A stretch of DNA of 14,353 bases. Origin: RGIG529 sp963929765 (GTDB lineage Bacteria; Bacillota; Clostridia; Oscillospirales; Oscillospiraceae). This document shows positions 7,255-14,353 of the stretch, in pieces (position 1 is the stretch's first letter; each line of letters begins with the position of its first letter). Below the pieces are notes generated by a model. The model ran no database searches and had not been told where the DNA came from. It saw only the letters and a list, made by a program, of their open reading frames with translations. Position numbers and translations under genes: made by a program. Where the stretch lies: contig CAWVKD010000033.1 of the NCBI GenBank assembly GCA_963929765.1, forward strand, positions 1 to 14,353. The letters run 5' to 3'.

Positions 7255-7289
7255 AGGGGCAGGCTGTAGCCTGCCCCTCCTTGTGTCTT
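7255..7289 (+). terminator. Palindromic hairpin after lysS, probable terminator
   Basis: AGGGGCAGGC (7255-7264) pairs perfectly with GCCTGCCCCT (7269-7278) around TGTA, eight bases after the lysS stop codon. The trailing sequence CCTTGTGTCTT is only moderately T-rich, so termination efficiency is uncertain. Stem and loop sizes equal those of the palindrome at 4342, which suggests an interspersed palindrome used as a terminator. Confidence 0.55.
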
Positions 7290-7341
7290 ATGCAAATGAT
7301 ATGAAGATATAGCAACGCAGACAAATGGCAGGAAGTGAATT

Positions 7342-8106
7342 ATGGAAAAAATAACCAGCAGAAACAATCCTCTCATTTCTCATTTGCGAAAATTGGGAAG
7401 AAGTCGATCCTACCGAAGAGCATGTCGGGAATTTTGCTGTGACGGCTTCAAACTACTGGAAGAAGCCCTCTTGTGGGATGGTGTCGTTCAAACTATTTTA
7501 AAAATAGAAAAAGTCCAGTTGCCAGATGGTATTCCCAATACGGTGCGAGTGGTGACAGTTCCGGAGACACTCATGGACTGGGTATCACCTCTTGATCAGT
7601 CTCAGGGGCTGCTGTTTACTTGTCAGATGCCAGAAGAACGAATGTTCCAGCCACTACAGGGGAAACAATATGCTGTTCTAGATGGGCTACAGGATCCTGG
7701 CAATGTAGGTGCCATTTTGCGCACTGCCGCCGCATTTTCTCTTGATGGTGTTTTCCTTACTGGCCATTGTGCAGATATTTGGAATCCCAAAACCATTCGT
7801 GCAACGATGGGGGCTGTTTTTCGAATAGCAGTTTGGGAAGCTTCCTATCTTCAGGTGGCCCAACTTCTGAAAGAGGCAGAAATTCCTTTGTATGGGGCGG
7901 CGTTAGGGCCGAACTGTATCACAGTAAAAGGGGCGAACCTTTTACGAGCTGCGGTTGCTATTGGGAGTGAAGGACAAGGACTATCAGAAACGCTACTGTC
8001 TCTTTGCGATCAAAGGATCCAAATTCCCATGGATGCTAAATGTGAGTCTCTCAATGCGGCAGTGGCAGCTGGTATTTTGTTTTGGGAGATGAGTCGCAAT
8101 CAATAG
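7342..8106 (+). CDS. SpoU/TrmH-family RNA 2'-O-methyltransferase
   Basis: A 254-residue SPOUT methyltransferase that transfers methyl from S-adenosylmethionine to a ribose 2'-OH of RNA. Residues 1-100 form the substrate-binding domain (SRNNPLISHLRKLGRSRSYR, resembling the L30e-like SpoU substrate-binding domain of RlmB-type enzymes). The knotted catalytic domain follows: motif 1 LDGLQDPGNVGAILRTA (113-129, with Asn121 and Arg127), motif 2 AIGSEGQGLS (206-215) and motif 3 IPM to ESLNAAVAAGI (228-245). Such proteins usually modify 23S rRNA, but the exact nucleotide cannot be told from sequence alone, so no gene symbol is given. ATG 7342 has GGAAGTGA upstream. Only 21 bases separate it from dprA, so the two are probably cotranscribed. 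Confidence 0.92.
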   Translation: MEKITSRNNPLISHLRKLGRSRSYRRACREFCCDGFKLLEEALLWDGVVQTILKIEKVQLPDGIPNTVRVVTVPETLMDWVSPLDQSQGLLFTCQMPEERMFQPLQGKQYAVLDGLQDPGNVGAILRTAAAFSLDGVFLTGHCADIWNPKTIRATMGAVFRIAVWEASYLQVAQLLKEAEIPLYGAALGPNCITVKGANLLRAAVAIGSEGQGLSETLLSLCDQRIQIPMDAKCESLNAAVAAGILFWEMSRNQ

Positions 8107-8127
8107 GAATCATCAGGAGGATGTTGT

Positions 8128-9348
8128 ATGGCAACATTAAAGTATTGGCTTTGGCTTACCACGCGAGAAGGGGTGAGCCGTGAGACCATATATAAGGTTG
8201 TTACACATTTTGGCACACCGGAAGCTGCTTATGAAGGGGATCAAGAAGCGTATCGAGCGTTAGGAATCTCCCAAGAGGAACAAAATGCCCTTAGCAACAA
8301 AGCCATGGCAAGGCCCAATAGGATTTTGGATACCTGTGATCGCATGGGTATTTGGATTATGACATGTCAAGATGCAGATTACCCTGCAAGACTTCGGCAT
8401 ATTTATGATGCGCCTTGTGTGCTTTATGGAAAAGGGAAGCGGATTCATTTTGATGAAGAGCCGGCCATTGCTGTTGTGGGAACAAGAAAATGCAGTTCTT
8501 ATGGAAAAAAGGTAGCAGCAACTCTTGGCTTTCAACTTGCCTATCGGGGCATGCTGGTTATCTCTGGCTTGGCAAGCGGTGTGGATACTGCGGCTATCGC
8601 AGGAGCGCTTCGTGCCGGGGTACCAGTGGTGGGTGTTTTGGGTGGCGGTATTGATGTGGTGTATCCCAGAGAGAATAAAGACCTCTATCGTAAGGTGGCA
8701 GAAACAGGGGTATTGCTCAGTGAATATCCACCTGGAACCCGACCTTTAGGGCCACATTTTCCAGTGCGAAACCGGATTATGAGCGGTCTTTCTCTAGGTG
8801 TTATTGTGGTAGAGGGCCCTATGAGAAGTGGTGCTCTCATCACGGCGCGACATGCGTTAGAGCAGGGGAGAGATGTATTTGCAGTTCCTGGCAATATCGA
8901 TTCTCCATTAAGCTTGGGCCCCAATCGATTGCTGCGAGATGGCGCTATCCCCGTTTTACAGGCAGATGATGTGATTGCGGAATATTTTGAGCAGTATCCT
9001 ACGAAGCTGCGTTTCTCACCGGAAATGATGGGGTATGCGGCACCAAATCAGCAGGAAAAGATTGCTTCTTTCAAAGAGAAGGGATTGGAATCGACAAAAA
9101 AAGAGGTTGACAAGAAGGAAACGAAAGATTATATTGACCTCAACGACTCTGCCAATCCGTTTACAGAAGAAGAGCGGATCATTTTGCGGTCTTTAGAGAC
9201 AAAGCCCATGCAAGTGGATGAGTTGGCTGAACGTACTAAGCTGGTTTCCAGTCAGCTTTTATCCGCACTCACGGTGCTGGAATTGCGGGGTGTGGTGTTG
9301 CAAACACCAGGCAAATGCTTTCAGCGAGTCGGCGAAATTCGAGAATAA
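8128..9348 (+). CDS. dprA: DNA-processing protein DprA (Smf)
   Basis: A 406-residue DprA. In natural transformation it binds incoming single-stranded DNA and loads RecA; it is also widespread in bacteria not known to be competent. Order of domains: a helical N-terminal region (1-75, SAM-like), an extended Rossmann fold (about 80-290) and a C-terminal winged helix (about 345-400, FTEEERIILRSL to LELRGVVLQTPG). Family motifs include VVGTRKCSSYG (117-126), ISGLASGVDTAAI (145-157), FPVRNRIMSGLS (211-222) and RSGALITARHALEQGRDVFAVPGN (233-256). A lysine- and glutamate-rich linker (about 308-340) joins the last two domains. ATG 8128 follows CAGGAGGA. The order dprA-topA-trmFO is conserved in Firmicutes, supporting the call and a shared transcript. 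Confidence 0.96.
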   Translation: MATLKYWLWLTTREGVSRETIYKVVTHFGTPEAAYEGDQEAYRALGISQEEQNALSNKAMARPNRILDTCDRMGIWIMTCQDADYPARLRHIYDAPCVLYGKGKRIHFDEEPAIAVVGTRKCSSYGKKVAATLGFQLAYRGMLVISGLASGVDTAAIAGALRAGVPVVGVLGGGIDVVYPRENKDLYRKVAETGVLLSEYPPGTRPLGPHFPVRNRIMSGLSLGVIVVEGPMRSGALITARHALEQGRDVFAVPGNIDSPLSLGPNRLLRDGAIPVLQADDVIAEYFEQYPTKLRFSPEMMGYAAPNQQEKIASFKEKGLESTKKEVDKKETKDYIDLNDSANPFTEEERIILRSLETKPMQVDELAERTKLVSSQLLSALTVLELRGVVLQTPGKCFQRVGEIRE

Positions 9349-9401
9349 AATAACCTCTGCCGTGCTCTATTCAAGTGCGGTCAGACAATTTGGAGGAATC
9401 C

Positions 9402-11732
9402 ATGGCAAAAACAAACTTGGTCATTGTAGAGTCTCCTGCAAAAGCAAAGACCATTGGAAAATACTTGGGTAATACGTTTAAGGTAAAAGCGTCTATGGGA
9501 CATGTACGCGATTTGCCAAAGAGTAAATTAGGAGTGGATCTGGAGCATGGATTTGCTCCCGTTTATGAACCGATTAAAGGTAAGGAAGAACTCATAGAAG
9601 AGTTACAAAAAGCGGCGGAAGATAGCGAAAAAGTCTATTTGGCAACAGACCCGGACCGGGAAGGAGAAGCCATTTCCTGGCACTTGAAGGAAATGCTCCA
9701 TTTGCCAGATGATAAAGCACTGCGGGTAACATTTAATGAAATTACCAAGAGAGTGGTAACAGAGAGCATTGCGGCGCCCAGAGCCATTGACCAGAACTTG
9801 GTGGATGCCCAGCAGGCCCGTCGAATTTTGGACCGCATTGTAGGATATCAGTTGTCTCCCCTTTTGTGGCGGAAAATTAAGCGAGGGCTTTCCGCTGGTC
9901 GTGTTCAGTCGGTGGCCACCCGCTTGGTTGTAGAGCGGGAAGAAGAAATACGAGCTTTTGTTCCCAGAGAGTATTGGTCTTTGGATGCCAATTTAGATCG
10001 TATTGCACCTCATATTGGAACATTCTCTGCCCGCTTCCATGGTATCGGAAAAAAGAAGCTAGAGCTGGAAACAGAAGAAGCAGTTAATGAAGTGATTGCT
10101 GTTGTAGAACATGCACCTTTTGTAGTGAAGTCTGTCAAAAAAACAGAGAAAAATCGCTCTCCGGCACCTCCTTTTGTAACCTCCACTTTGCAGCAGGAAG
10201 CCTCCAACAAATTGGGAATGACCCCCAAACGAACCATGTCCATTGCGCAGCAACTATACGAAGGTGTGGATATTCAAGGGGAAGGTACCATTGGCTTGAT
10301 TACCTATATGCGAACCGATTCCCTACGTATCTCTCAGGAAGCGTCAGAGGCTGCCAAGCAATTGATCTTGTCCAGATATGGTGCCAACTATTATCCTGAA
10401 ACGCCAAGGAAATACAAAACACGATCCGGTGCACAAGATGCCCACGAAGCCATCCGTCCCAGTGATGTGAATCTCACGCCGGAACAACTCAAAAAAGATT
10501 TGACAAACGATCAATTTCGGTTGTATAAACTCATCTGGAGCCGTTTTTTGGCTTCTCAGATGGTGAATGCTGTGTACGATACCATTTCGGTAGAATTAGA
10601 GTCTGGCGGATATTCTTTTCGAACCAGTGGTTCTACCATCAAATTTGCTGGGTTTACTGCTGTGTATGATGAAACCCGTGATGAGGAAAAAGAGGAAAAG
10701 CAGGCGTTAATGCTGGATCTGCAAGAAGGGGAAGTAACAAAGCTAAAGAAGTTGGATAAGGAGCAACACTTTACGCAACCGCCAGCCAGATACACAGAAG
10801 CATCTTTGATTCGAGCGATGGAAGAGCGAGGGATAGGAAGACCTTCTACCTATGCGCCGACCATTTCCACCATCACAGATCGGGAATATGTAGTCAAAGA
10901 GGGGAAAAACCTTCGGCCGACCCCCTTGGGAGAAGTGGTGACAGGTTTGATGCGGGATCATTTCCCCAAAATTGTGGACGTAGATTTCACTGCTAATATG
11001 GAGCAGAGTTTAGACCGTGTAGAGGCAGGAGAGCGTGAATGGGAGAGCGTACTGGAAGACTTTTATGATGACTTTTCTAAAACCCTTCAAAAAGCAGAAG
11101 AGGATTTAGATGGGGAACGCATTAAAATTCCAGATGAGCCCAGCAACGAGATCTGTGATGTATGCGGACGTCAGATGGTGGTAAAATCTGGACGTTTTGG
11201 AAGGTTTTTGGCTTGCCCAGGCTATCCGGAATGCACATTTACCAAACCACTTGTGGTCGAAATGCCAGGCAAATGTCCCCTTTGTGGTGGCAGGATTTTG
11301 AAAAAAACTTCCAAAAAGGGCTATGTCTATTATGGATGCGAGAAAAATCCAACCTGCCCGTTTATGCTTTGGGATGTTCCAGTAGCGGATGTATGTCCGG
11401 AATGTGGGAAGACCATGTTCAAAAAGCCAGGGCGTGGGAATCAGAAACCATTTTGCATCAATCCAGATTGCCCCAATTTCCTTCCAGAAGAGAAGCGGGG
11501 ATATCGAAAGCGAAAAGCAAATACCAGTAAAGAAGATGCATCGAAAGAAGAAAAGCCAGAAGAGATAAAAGAAGAAAAGGGTACGGCACCAAAGAAATCG
11601 AAAAAGGGTACCGCATCAAGCGCTTCTAAGGCTACAAAATCAACAAAAACAAAAGAGACAGCTTCTTCCAAAGCAAAGACAACTAGGAAGAGAAGCGTGA
11701 AAAAAACAGACACAGCAGAAGAAACGGCTTAA
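9402..11732 (+). CDS. topA: DNA topoisomerase I (type IA)
   Basis: A 776-residue type IA topoisomerase that relaxes negative supercoils by transient single-strand cleavage. The TOPRIM domain has catalytic Glu10 in VIVESPAKAKTIGKYLG and the acidic triad Asp83-Asp85-Glu87 in ATDPDREGEA. SAGRVQSVATRL (164-175) is a core signature, and the active-site tyrosine is Tyr302 in LITYMRTDS. Three C-terminal four-cysteine zinc ribbons are complete: Cys585/588/605/611, Cys625/628/646/652 and Cys665/668/685/690. A tail of about 83 residues (694-776) is rich in Lys, Ala, Ser and Thr; basic tails of this kind aid DNA binding or processivity in other topoisomerases, which is inference here. ATG 9402 is chosen because GGAGGA lies at 9392-9397 and it gives the standard MAKTNLVIVE start; an upstream start at 9375 lacks support. 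Confidence 0.97.
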   Translation: MAKTNLVIVESPAKAKTIGKYLGNTFKVKASMGHVRDLPKSKLGVDLEHGFAPVYEPIKGKEELIEELQKAAEDSEKVYLATDPDREGEAISWHLKEMLHLPDDKALRVTFNEITKRVVTESIAAPRAIDQNLVDAQQARRILDRIVGYQLSPLLWRKIKRGLSAGRVQSVATRLVVEREEEIRAFVPREYWSLDANLDRIAPHIGTFSARFHGIGKKKLELETEEAVNEVIAVVEHAPFVVKSVKKTEKNRSPAPPFVTSTLQQEASNKLGMTPKRTMSIAQQLYEGVDIQGEGTIGLITYMRTDSLRISQEASEAAKQLILSRYGANYYPETPRKYKTRSGAQDAHEAIRPSDVNLTPEQLKKDLTNDQFRLYKLIWSRFLASQMVNAVYDTISVELESGGYSFRTSGSTIKFAGFTAVYDETRDEEKEEKQALMLDLQEGEVTKLKKLDKEQHFTQPPARYTEASLIRAMEERGIGRPSTYAPTISTITDREYVVKEGKNLRPTPLGEVVTGLMRDHFPKIVDVDFTANMEQSLDRVEAGEREWESVLEDFYDDFSKTLQKAEEDLDGERIKIPDEPSNEICDVCGRQMVVKSGRFGRFLACPGYPECTFTKPLVVEMPGKCPLCGGRILKKTSKKGYVYYGCEKNPTCPFMLWDVPVADVCPECGKTMFKKPGRGNQKPFCINPDCPNFLPEEKRGYRKRKANTSKEDASKEEKPEEIKEEKGTAPKKSKKGTASSASKATKSTKTKETASSKAKTTRKRSVKKTDTAEETA

Positions 11733-11742
11733 ACAGAAGTTG

Positions 11743-11759
11743 AGGGCGAGAGGCGCCCT
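11743..11759 (+). other. Weak hairpin between topA and trmFO
   Basis: AGGGCG (11743-11748) pairs with CGCCCT (11754-11759) around a five-base loop, ten bases after the topA stop codon. Only two T bases follow, so strong termination is not expected. It could cause partial termination or stabilise the topA mRNA end. Confidence 0.3.
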
Positions 11760-11788
11760 TCTAAGTGAGAGAGATAGGACAAGACACA

Positions 11789-13105
11789 ATGGAACAAGTA
11801 GTGGTAATTGGCGCGGGACTGGCAGGATGTGAAGCGGCTTGGCAGCTTGTAAAACAAGGGATTCCCGTGCGCCTTTATGAAATGAAACCTGGAAAAAAGA
11901 CACCTGCACACCAGGAAGATGCCTTTGGAGAGCTGGTCTGTTCCAATTCTTTACGGAGCAATCAATTGGAAAATGCTGTAGGTTTGCTAAAAGAAGAGTT
12001 GCGACGGATGGGGTCACTCATTATGGAAGCAGCCGACGGAACACGTGTTGAAGCAGGCGGAGCTCTGGCGGTGGATCGACATGCTTTTTCCCGATGGATT
12101 ACAGACCGCATTTGCAGTCATCCGATGATCACTGTTGTGGAAGAAGAAGTGACAAAGCTTCCATTACAGGGACAGGTGATTGTTGCCTCTGGACCTCTTA
12201 CTTCAGATAGACTGGCAGAAGAGATTCAGCATTTTTTCGGTGGTGCGGACTATCTGCACTTTTATGATGCGGCTGCACCCCTTGTGACGTTTGAAAGTAT
12301 TGATATGGATCAAGCCTATTTTGCCTCACGGTACGATAAAGGCACAGCAGATTATATCAATTGCCCGATGACAGAAGAAGAATATCAACGTTTTTGGGAG
12401 GAACTGTGCAGCGCCAGAGAAGCAAACGTTCATGGATTTGAGGATCAAAATGTCTTTGAAGGGTGTATGCCCGTAGAAGTGATGGGCAGAAGAGGCCCGG
12501 ATACATTGCGTTACGGTCCATTAAAACCCAAAGGTTTGCGAGATCCGCGGACAGGAAAAACACCATATGCCGTAGTACAGCTTCGGAAAGACAATGCAGC
12601 AGGCAGTATTTACAATTTGGTTGGCTTTCAAACCCATCTGGCTTTTCCAGAGCAAAAAAGGGTGTTTTCTATGATTCCTGCTCTTCGCGATGCTCAGTTT
12701 GTTCGCTATGGTGTGATGCACCGGAACACATACCTGGATTCTCCTCGTTTGCTGAACCGGTATTACCAAACATTAAAAGAAGACAGAATAATGTTTGCAG
12801 GGCAGATGACAGGAGTAGAAGGGTATGTGGAATCGACCGCTTCTGGTGCCCTTTGCGGTGTAGAGTTGGCACGTCGGCTTTTGGGGAAAGCACCGCTGAA
12901 TCTACCCAAAGAGACAGCGATTGGGGCATTAGCTGCGTATATCAGTGACAGTACTGTGACAGAGTTTCAGCCGATGAATATCAACTTTGGCCTCATTCCA
13001 CCATTGGGTTACCGAATACGGGGAAAGAGAGAAAAAAACACAGCCCTTGCTGATCGTGCGCTTCTGATTTTGGAACAATGCCTGAAAGATGGCACGACAG
13101 AATAG
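11789..13105 (+). CDS. trmFO: Folate-dependent tRNA (uracil-54-C5)-methyltransferase TrmFO
   Basis: A 438-residue flavoprotein that makes ribothymidine at tRNA position 54 using methylenetetrahydrofolate and reduced FAD, the alternative to SAM-dependent TrmA. The N-terminal FAD-binding motif is VVVIGAGLAGCEAA (4-17). Two cysteines match the catalytic pair of the Bacillus enzyme: Cys51 in LVCSNSLRSNQLE and Cys226 in FEGCMPVEVMGRRG. Further family motifs are DRHAFSRWIT (96-105), RYGPLKPKGL and QMTGVEGYVES. Length is normal for the family. ATG 11789 is preferred to a GTG at 11765 because it places the flavin motif at the usual distance from the N-terminus and has TAGGA (11775-11779) nine bases upstream. 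It sits between topA and plsX, 56 and 34 bases away, in the likely same operon. Confidence 0.96.
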   Translation: MEQVVVIGAGLAGCEAAWQLVKQGIPVRLYEMKPGKKTPAHQEDAFGELVCSNSLRSNQLENAVGLLKEELRRMGSLIMEAADGTRVEAGGALAVDRHAFSRWITDRICSHPMITVVEEEVTKLPLQGQVIVASGPLTSDRLAEEIQHFFGGADYLHFYDAAAPLVTFESIDMDQAYFASRYDKGTADYINCPMTEEEYQRFWEELCSAREANVHGFEDQNVFEGCMPVEVMGRRGPDTLRYGPLKPKGLRDPRTGKTPYAVVQLRKDNAAGSIYNLVGFQTHLAFPEQKRVFSMIPALRDAQFVRYGVMHRNTYLDSPRLLNRYYQTLKEDRIMFAGQMTGVEGYVESTASGALCGVELARRLLGKAPLNLPKETAIGALAAYISDSTVTEFQPMNINFGLIPPLGYRIRGKREKNTALADRALLILEQCLKDGTTE

Positions 13106-13139
13106 TGGCAGTTGAGAGGAAATAAGGGGGGATATTGCG

Positions 13140-14195
13140 ATGAAGGTTATTGTAGACGCAATGGGGGGCGACAATGCGCCCCAGGAATTGGTGCGTGGTG
13201 CATTGCAGGCGGCCGAAGAAAAGGACTTAGATATTGTTCTCGTAGGCCAAGGAGAAGCACTTTTGGAGGTGCTGGAACAAGACGGGATCAAATCGCTTCC
13301 AAAAGGCGTAGAGATTGCCCATGCTCAGCAGGTGATTACGATGGCAGACCATCCTGCCACCGCATTTCGGGAAAAGAAAGATTCCTCCCTTACTGTAGCG
13401 TTACAGCTGCTGCGGCGCGGAGAAGGGGACGCCGTGGTCTCAGCAGGTTCCACAGGAGCACTTTTATCAGCGGCTACTCTGATTGTCAAACGAATCAAAG
13501 GAATTCGAAGAGCTGCATTGGCACCATTGGTACCCAATCGGCAAGGGGGAATGATTCTGATTGACTGTGGTGCGAATGTAGAATGTACGCCGGAATATTT
13601 GATGCAATTTGCCTATTTGGGAAGTGTATATGCAGAGCGAGTATTAAACCGCCCAGAACCACGAGTTGGACTTTTGAATATTGGAACGGAAGCTACCAAA
13701 GGCACCTTGCTGTATCAAGAGACGTATCGTTTGCTGAAGGAAGCAAACGAAGAAGGAAAGATTCATTTTGTAGGCAATGTAGAAGCACGAGAAGCGGTGC
13801 TTGGTGCTGTGGATGTGTTGGTGGCAGATGGATTTTCTGGTAATATTATGCTTAAAACGATGGAAGGAACAGGGCTGTTTTTAGCTGGCGAGATCAAGAA
13901 GATTTTTCAAAAAAATGCCAAATCCAAATTAGCCTATCTGGGTATCAAAGATGGTATGGCTGATTTTCGAAAATTGTTGGATTATCGTGAAACAGGGGGA
14001 ACGGCACTTTTAGGCATTTCTAAGCCCGTGATCAAAGCCCATGGATCCAGTGATGCTCTAGCGATTCGAAACGCCATTTTCCAGGCAGCGACGTTGGCAG
14101 ATTCTGATATGATTTCGGATGTAGTGGAAGGAATGGCTTCCATGCGCTTGGACAACAAATCAGAGCCGGGAGTGGAAAACGAAAAAAACTATTGA
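13140..14195 (+). CDS. plsX: Phosphate acyltransferase PlsX
   Basis: A 351-residue peripheral membrane enzyme that converts acyl-ACP and phosphate to acyl-phosphate, the donor PlsY uses to acylate glycerol-3-phosphate, so it starts phospholipid synthesis. Family segments include VDAMGGDNAPQE (5-16), MADHPATAFREKKDSSL (about 67-83), VSAGSTGALLSAAT, LIDCGANVE, GLLNIGTEATKGT and VADGFSGNIMLKTMEG. The length is slightly above the usual 330-345, with a short polar tail (NKSEPGVENEKNY). ATG 13140 has AAGGGGGG upstream by about eight bases. acpP follows, encoding its substrate carrier, as in many bacteria. No FapR-type 17-base operator is seen before the gene, and it is probably read from the upstream operon. 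Its stop codon lies inside the acpP -35 box. Confidence 0.96.
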   Translation: MKVIVDAMGGDNAPQELVRGALQAAEEKDLDIVLVGQGEALLEVLEQDGIKSLPKGVEIAHAQQVITMADHPATAFREKKDSSLTVALQLLRRGEGDAVVSAGSTGALLSAATLIVKRIKGIRRAALAPLVPNRQGGMILIDCGANVECTPEYLMQFAYLGSVYAERVLNRPEPRVGLLNIGTEATKGTLLYQETYRLLKEANEEGKIHFVGNVEAREAVLGAVDVLVADGFSGNIMLKTMEGTGLFLAGEIKKIFQKNAKSKLAYLGIKDGMADFRKLLDYRETGGTALLGISKPVIKAHGSSDALAIRNAIFQAATLADSDMISDVVEGMASMRLDNKSEPGVENEKNY

Positions 14196-14220
14196 CACAA
14201 TGGTAGAATGTGCATATTAT
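14192..14220 (+). promoter_or_regulatory. Near-consensus SigA-type promoter for acpP
   Basis: TTGACA (14192-14197), a 17-base spacer and TATTAT (14215-14220) match the housekeeping consensus at 11 of 12 positions. Transcription should start near 14227. The plsX stop TGA (14193-14195) is inside the -35 box, as with the greA promoter. It would let the abundant acyl carrier protein be made independently of the upstream operon. Confidence 0.78.
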
Positions 14221-14223
14221 TTT

Positions 14224-14233
14224 ATTGATCAAT
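14224..14233 (+). promoter_or_regulatory. Palindrome at the predicted acpP start site, possible operator
   Basis: ATTGATCAAT is a perfect 10-base palindrome just after the -10 box and covering the predicted +1. The position suits a repressor site, and lipid-synthesis genes are often controlled by MarR- or TetR-type regulators. It is short and may be chance. Confidence 0.3.
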
Positions 14234-14241
14234 GAATCGTG

Positions 14242-14265
14242 GAGTTCGAGTTTCGAGTTTAGAGT
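14242..14265 (+). repeat. Heptad direct repeats in the acpP leader
   Basis: GAGTTC, GAGTTTC, GAGTTTA and GAGT follow one another from 14242, so GAG recurs at 14242, 14248, 14255 and 14262. This may be a replication-slippage product or a tandem protein site in the acpP leader, ending six bases before the ribosome binding site. Confidence 0.5.
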
Positions 14266-14283
14266 AAAAGTGGGAGTGATAAA

Positions 14284-14353
14284 ATGATTTTCGAAAAAGT
14301 ATGTGAGCTCATCGCAGAACAGTTTTCTGTTGATGTCAGCACCATTACAATGG
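14284..14353 (+). CDS. acpP: Acyl carrier protein, 5' part, cut by window end
   Basis: Only the first 23 codons are present (MIFEKVCELIAEQFSVDVSTITM). The pattern of a first amphipathic helix (FEKVCELIAEQFSV) followed by an early loop fits acyl carrier protein, the carrier of growing fatty-acid chains. The phosphopantetheine-bearing DSL motif lies beyond the window, so the call rests on this N-terminus and on following plsX. ATG 14284 has GGGAGTGA (14272-14279) upstream. A strong promoter lies 60-90 bases before the start. Confidence 0.82.
   Translation, partial: MIFEKVCELIAEQFSVDVSTITM

Noticed and set aside
7281..7311. Possible promoter before the TrmH-family gene (TTGTGT, then GATATA after 19 bases)
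   Set aside because: Both boxes are poor matches and the spacing is too long. The gene must have some source of transcription after the lysS hairpin, but I cannot point to it.
12463..12948. A 161-codon + strand open frame inside trmFO
   Set aside because: It lies wholly inside conserved trmFO codons and its translation is Cys, Arg and Ser rich with no family pattern, so it is a frame shadow.
13106..13139. FapR operator before plsX
   Set aside because: The 34-base gap holds the ribosome binding site and no 17-base dyad of the FapR type.
13112..13564. A 150-codon open frame on the + strand overlapping plsX
   Set aside because: It is in another frame over the strongly conserved plsX start and lacks any recognisable protein pattern; it is a shadow of plsX.
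1..14353. Novel defence, mobile or biosynthetic system
   Set aside because: All genes but one are housekeeping families in a familiar Firmicutes order; no transposase, integrase, toxin-antitoxin pair, CRISPR repeat or large non-coding element is visible.

Overview
The window reads as a chromosomal housekeeping segment of a Gram-positive Firmicute of the class Clostridia. The order ftsE-ftsX-coiled-coil M23 hydrolase-ctpA, then greA-lysS, then a SpoU/TrmH methyltransferase-dprA-topA-trmFO-plsX-acpP, suggests an Oscillospiraceae-like gut clostridium. That placement is inferred from family resemblance, the folate-dependent TrmFO, strong AGGAGG-type ribosome binding sites, TTG starts and moderate GC (judged by eye). 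All genes are on the + strand and tightly packed; no gap exceeds about 160 bases. No tRNA, rRNA, CRISPR array, transposase or phage gene is visible.

Region 1 (about 45-4250) is a cell-wall division module. FtsE (ATPase) and FtsX (membrane subunit) overlap by 14 bases. They are followed by a secreted coiled-coil protein with a PcsB-like N-terminal region and a catalytically complete M23 (LytM) domain, the kind of hydrolase FtsEX activates. A rho-independent terminator follows, then a membrane-anchored PDZ-S41 protease (CtpA type) with an intact Ser-Lys-Gln triad. Region 2 (4315-5082) is one unrecognised 255-residue protein carrying a perfect GC-rich palindrome in its first codons.

Region 3 (5079-7289) is a greA-lysS transcription unit with a consensus promoter overlapping the upstream stop codon, a hairpin near the predicted transcript start and a palindromic probable terminator at the end. 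Region 4 (7342-14195) is a probable operon with no convincing internal terminator: an RNA 2'-O-methyltransferase, DprA, topoisomerase I with three zinc ribbons and a basic tail, TrmFO and PlsX. Region 5 (14192-14353) is the consensus promoter, leader and first 23 codons of an acyl carrier protein gene; PlsX uses acyl-ACP as substrate, so the pairing is functional.

I did not find a clearly new multi-gene system. The points most worth a second look are the unknown 255-residue protein with its in-frame palindrome, the terminator sitting just before ctpA, the two promoters whose -35 box contains the upstream stop codon, and the repeat-rich acpP leader.
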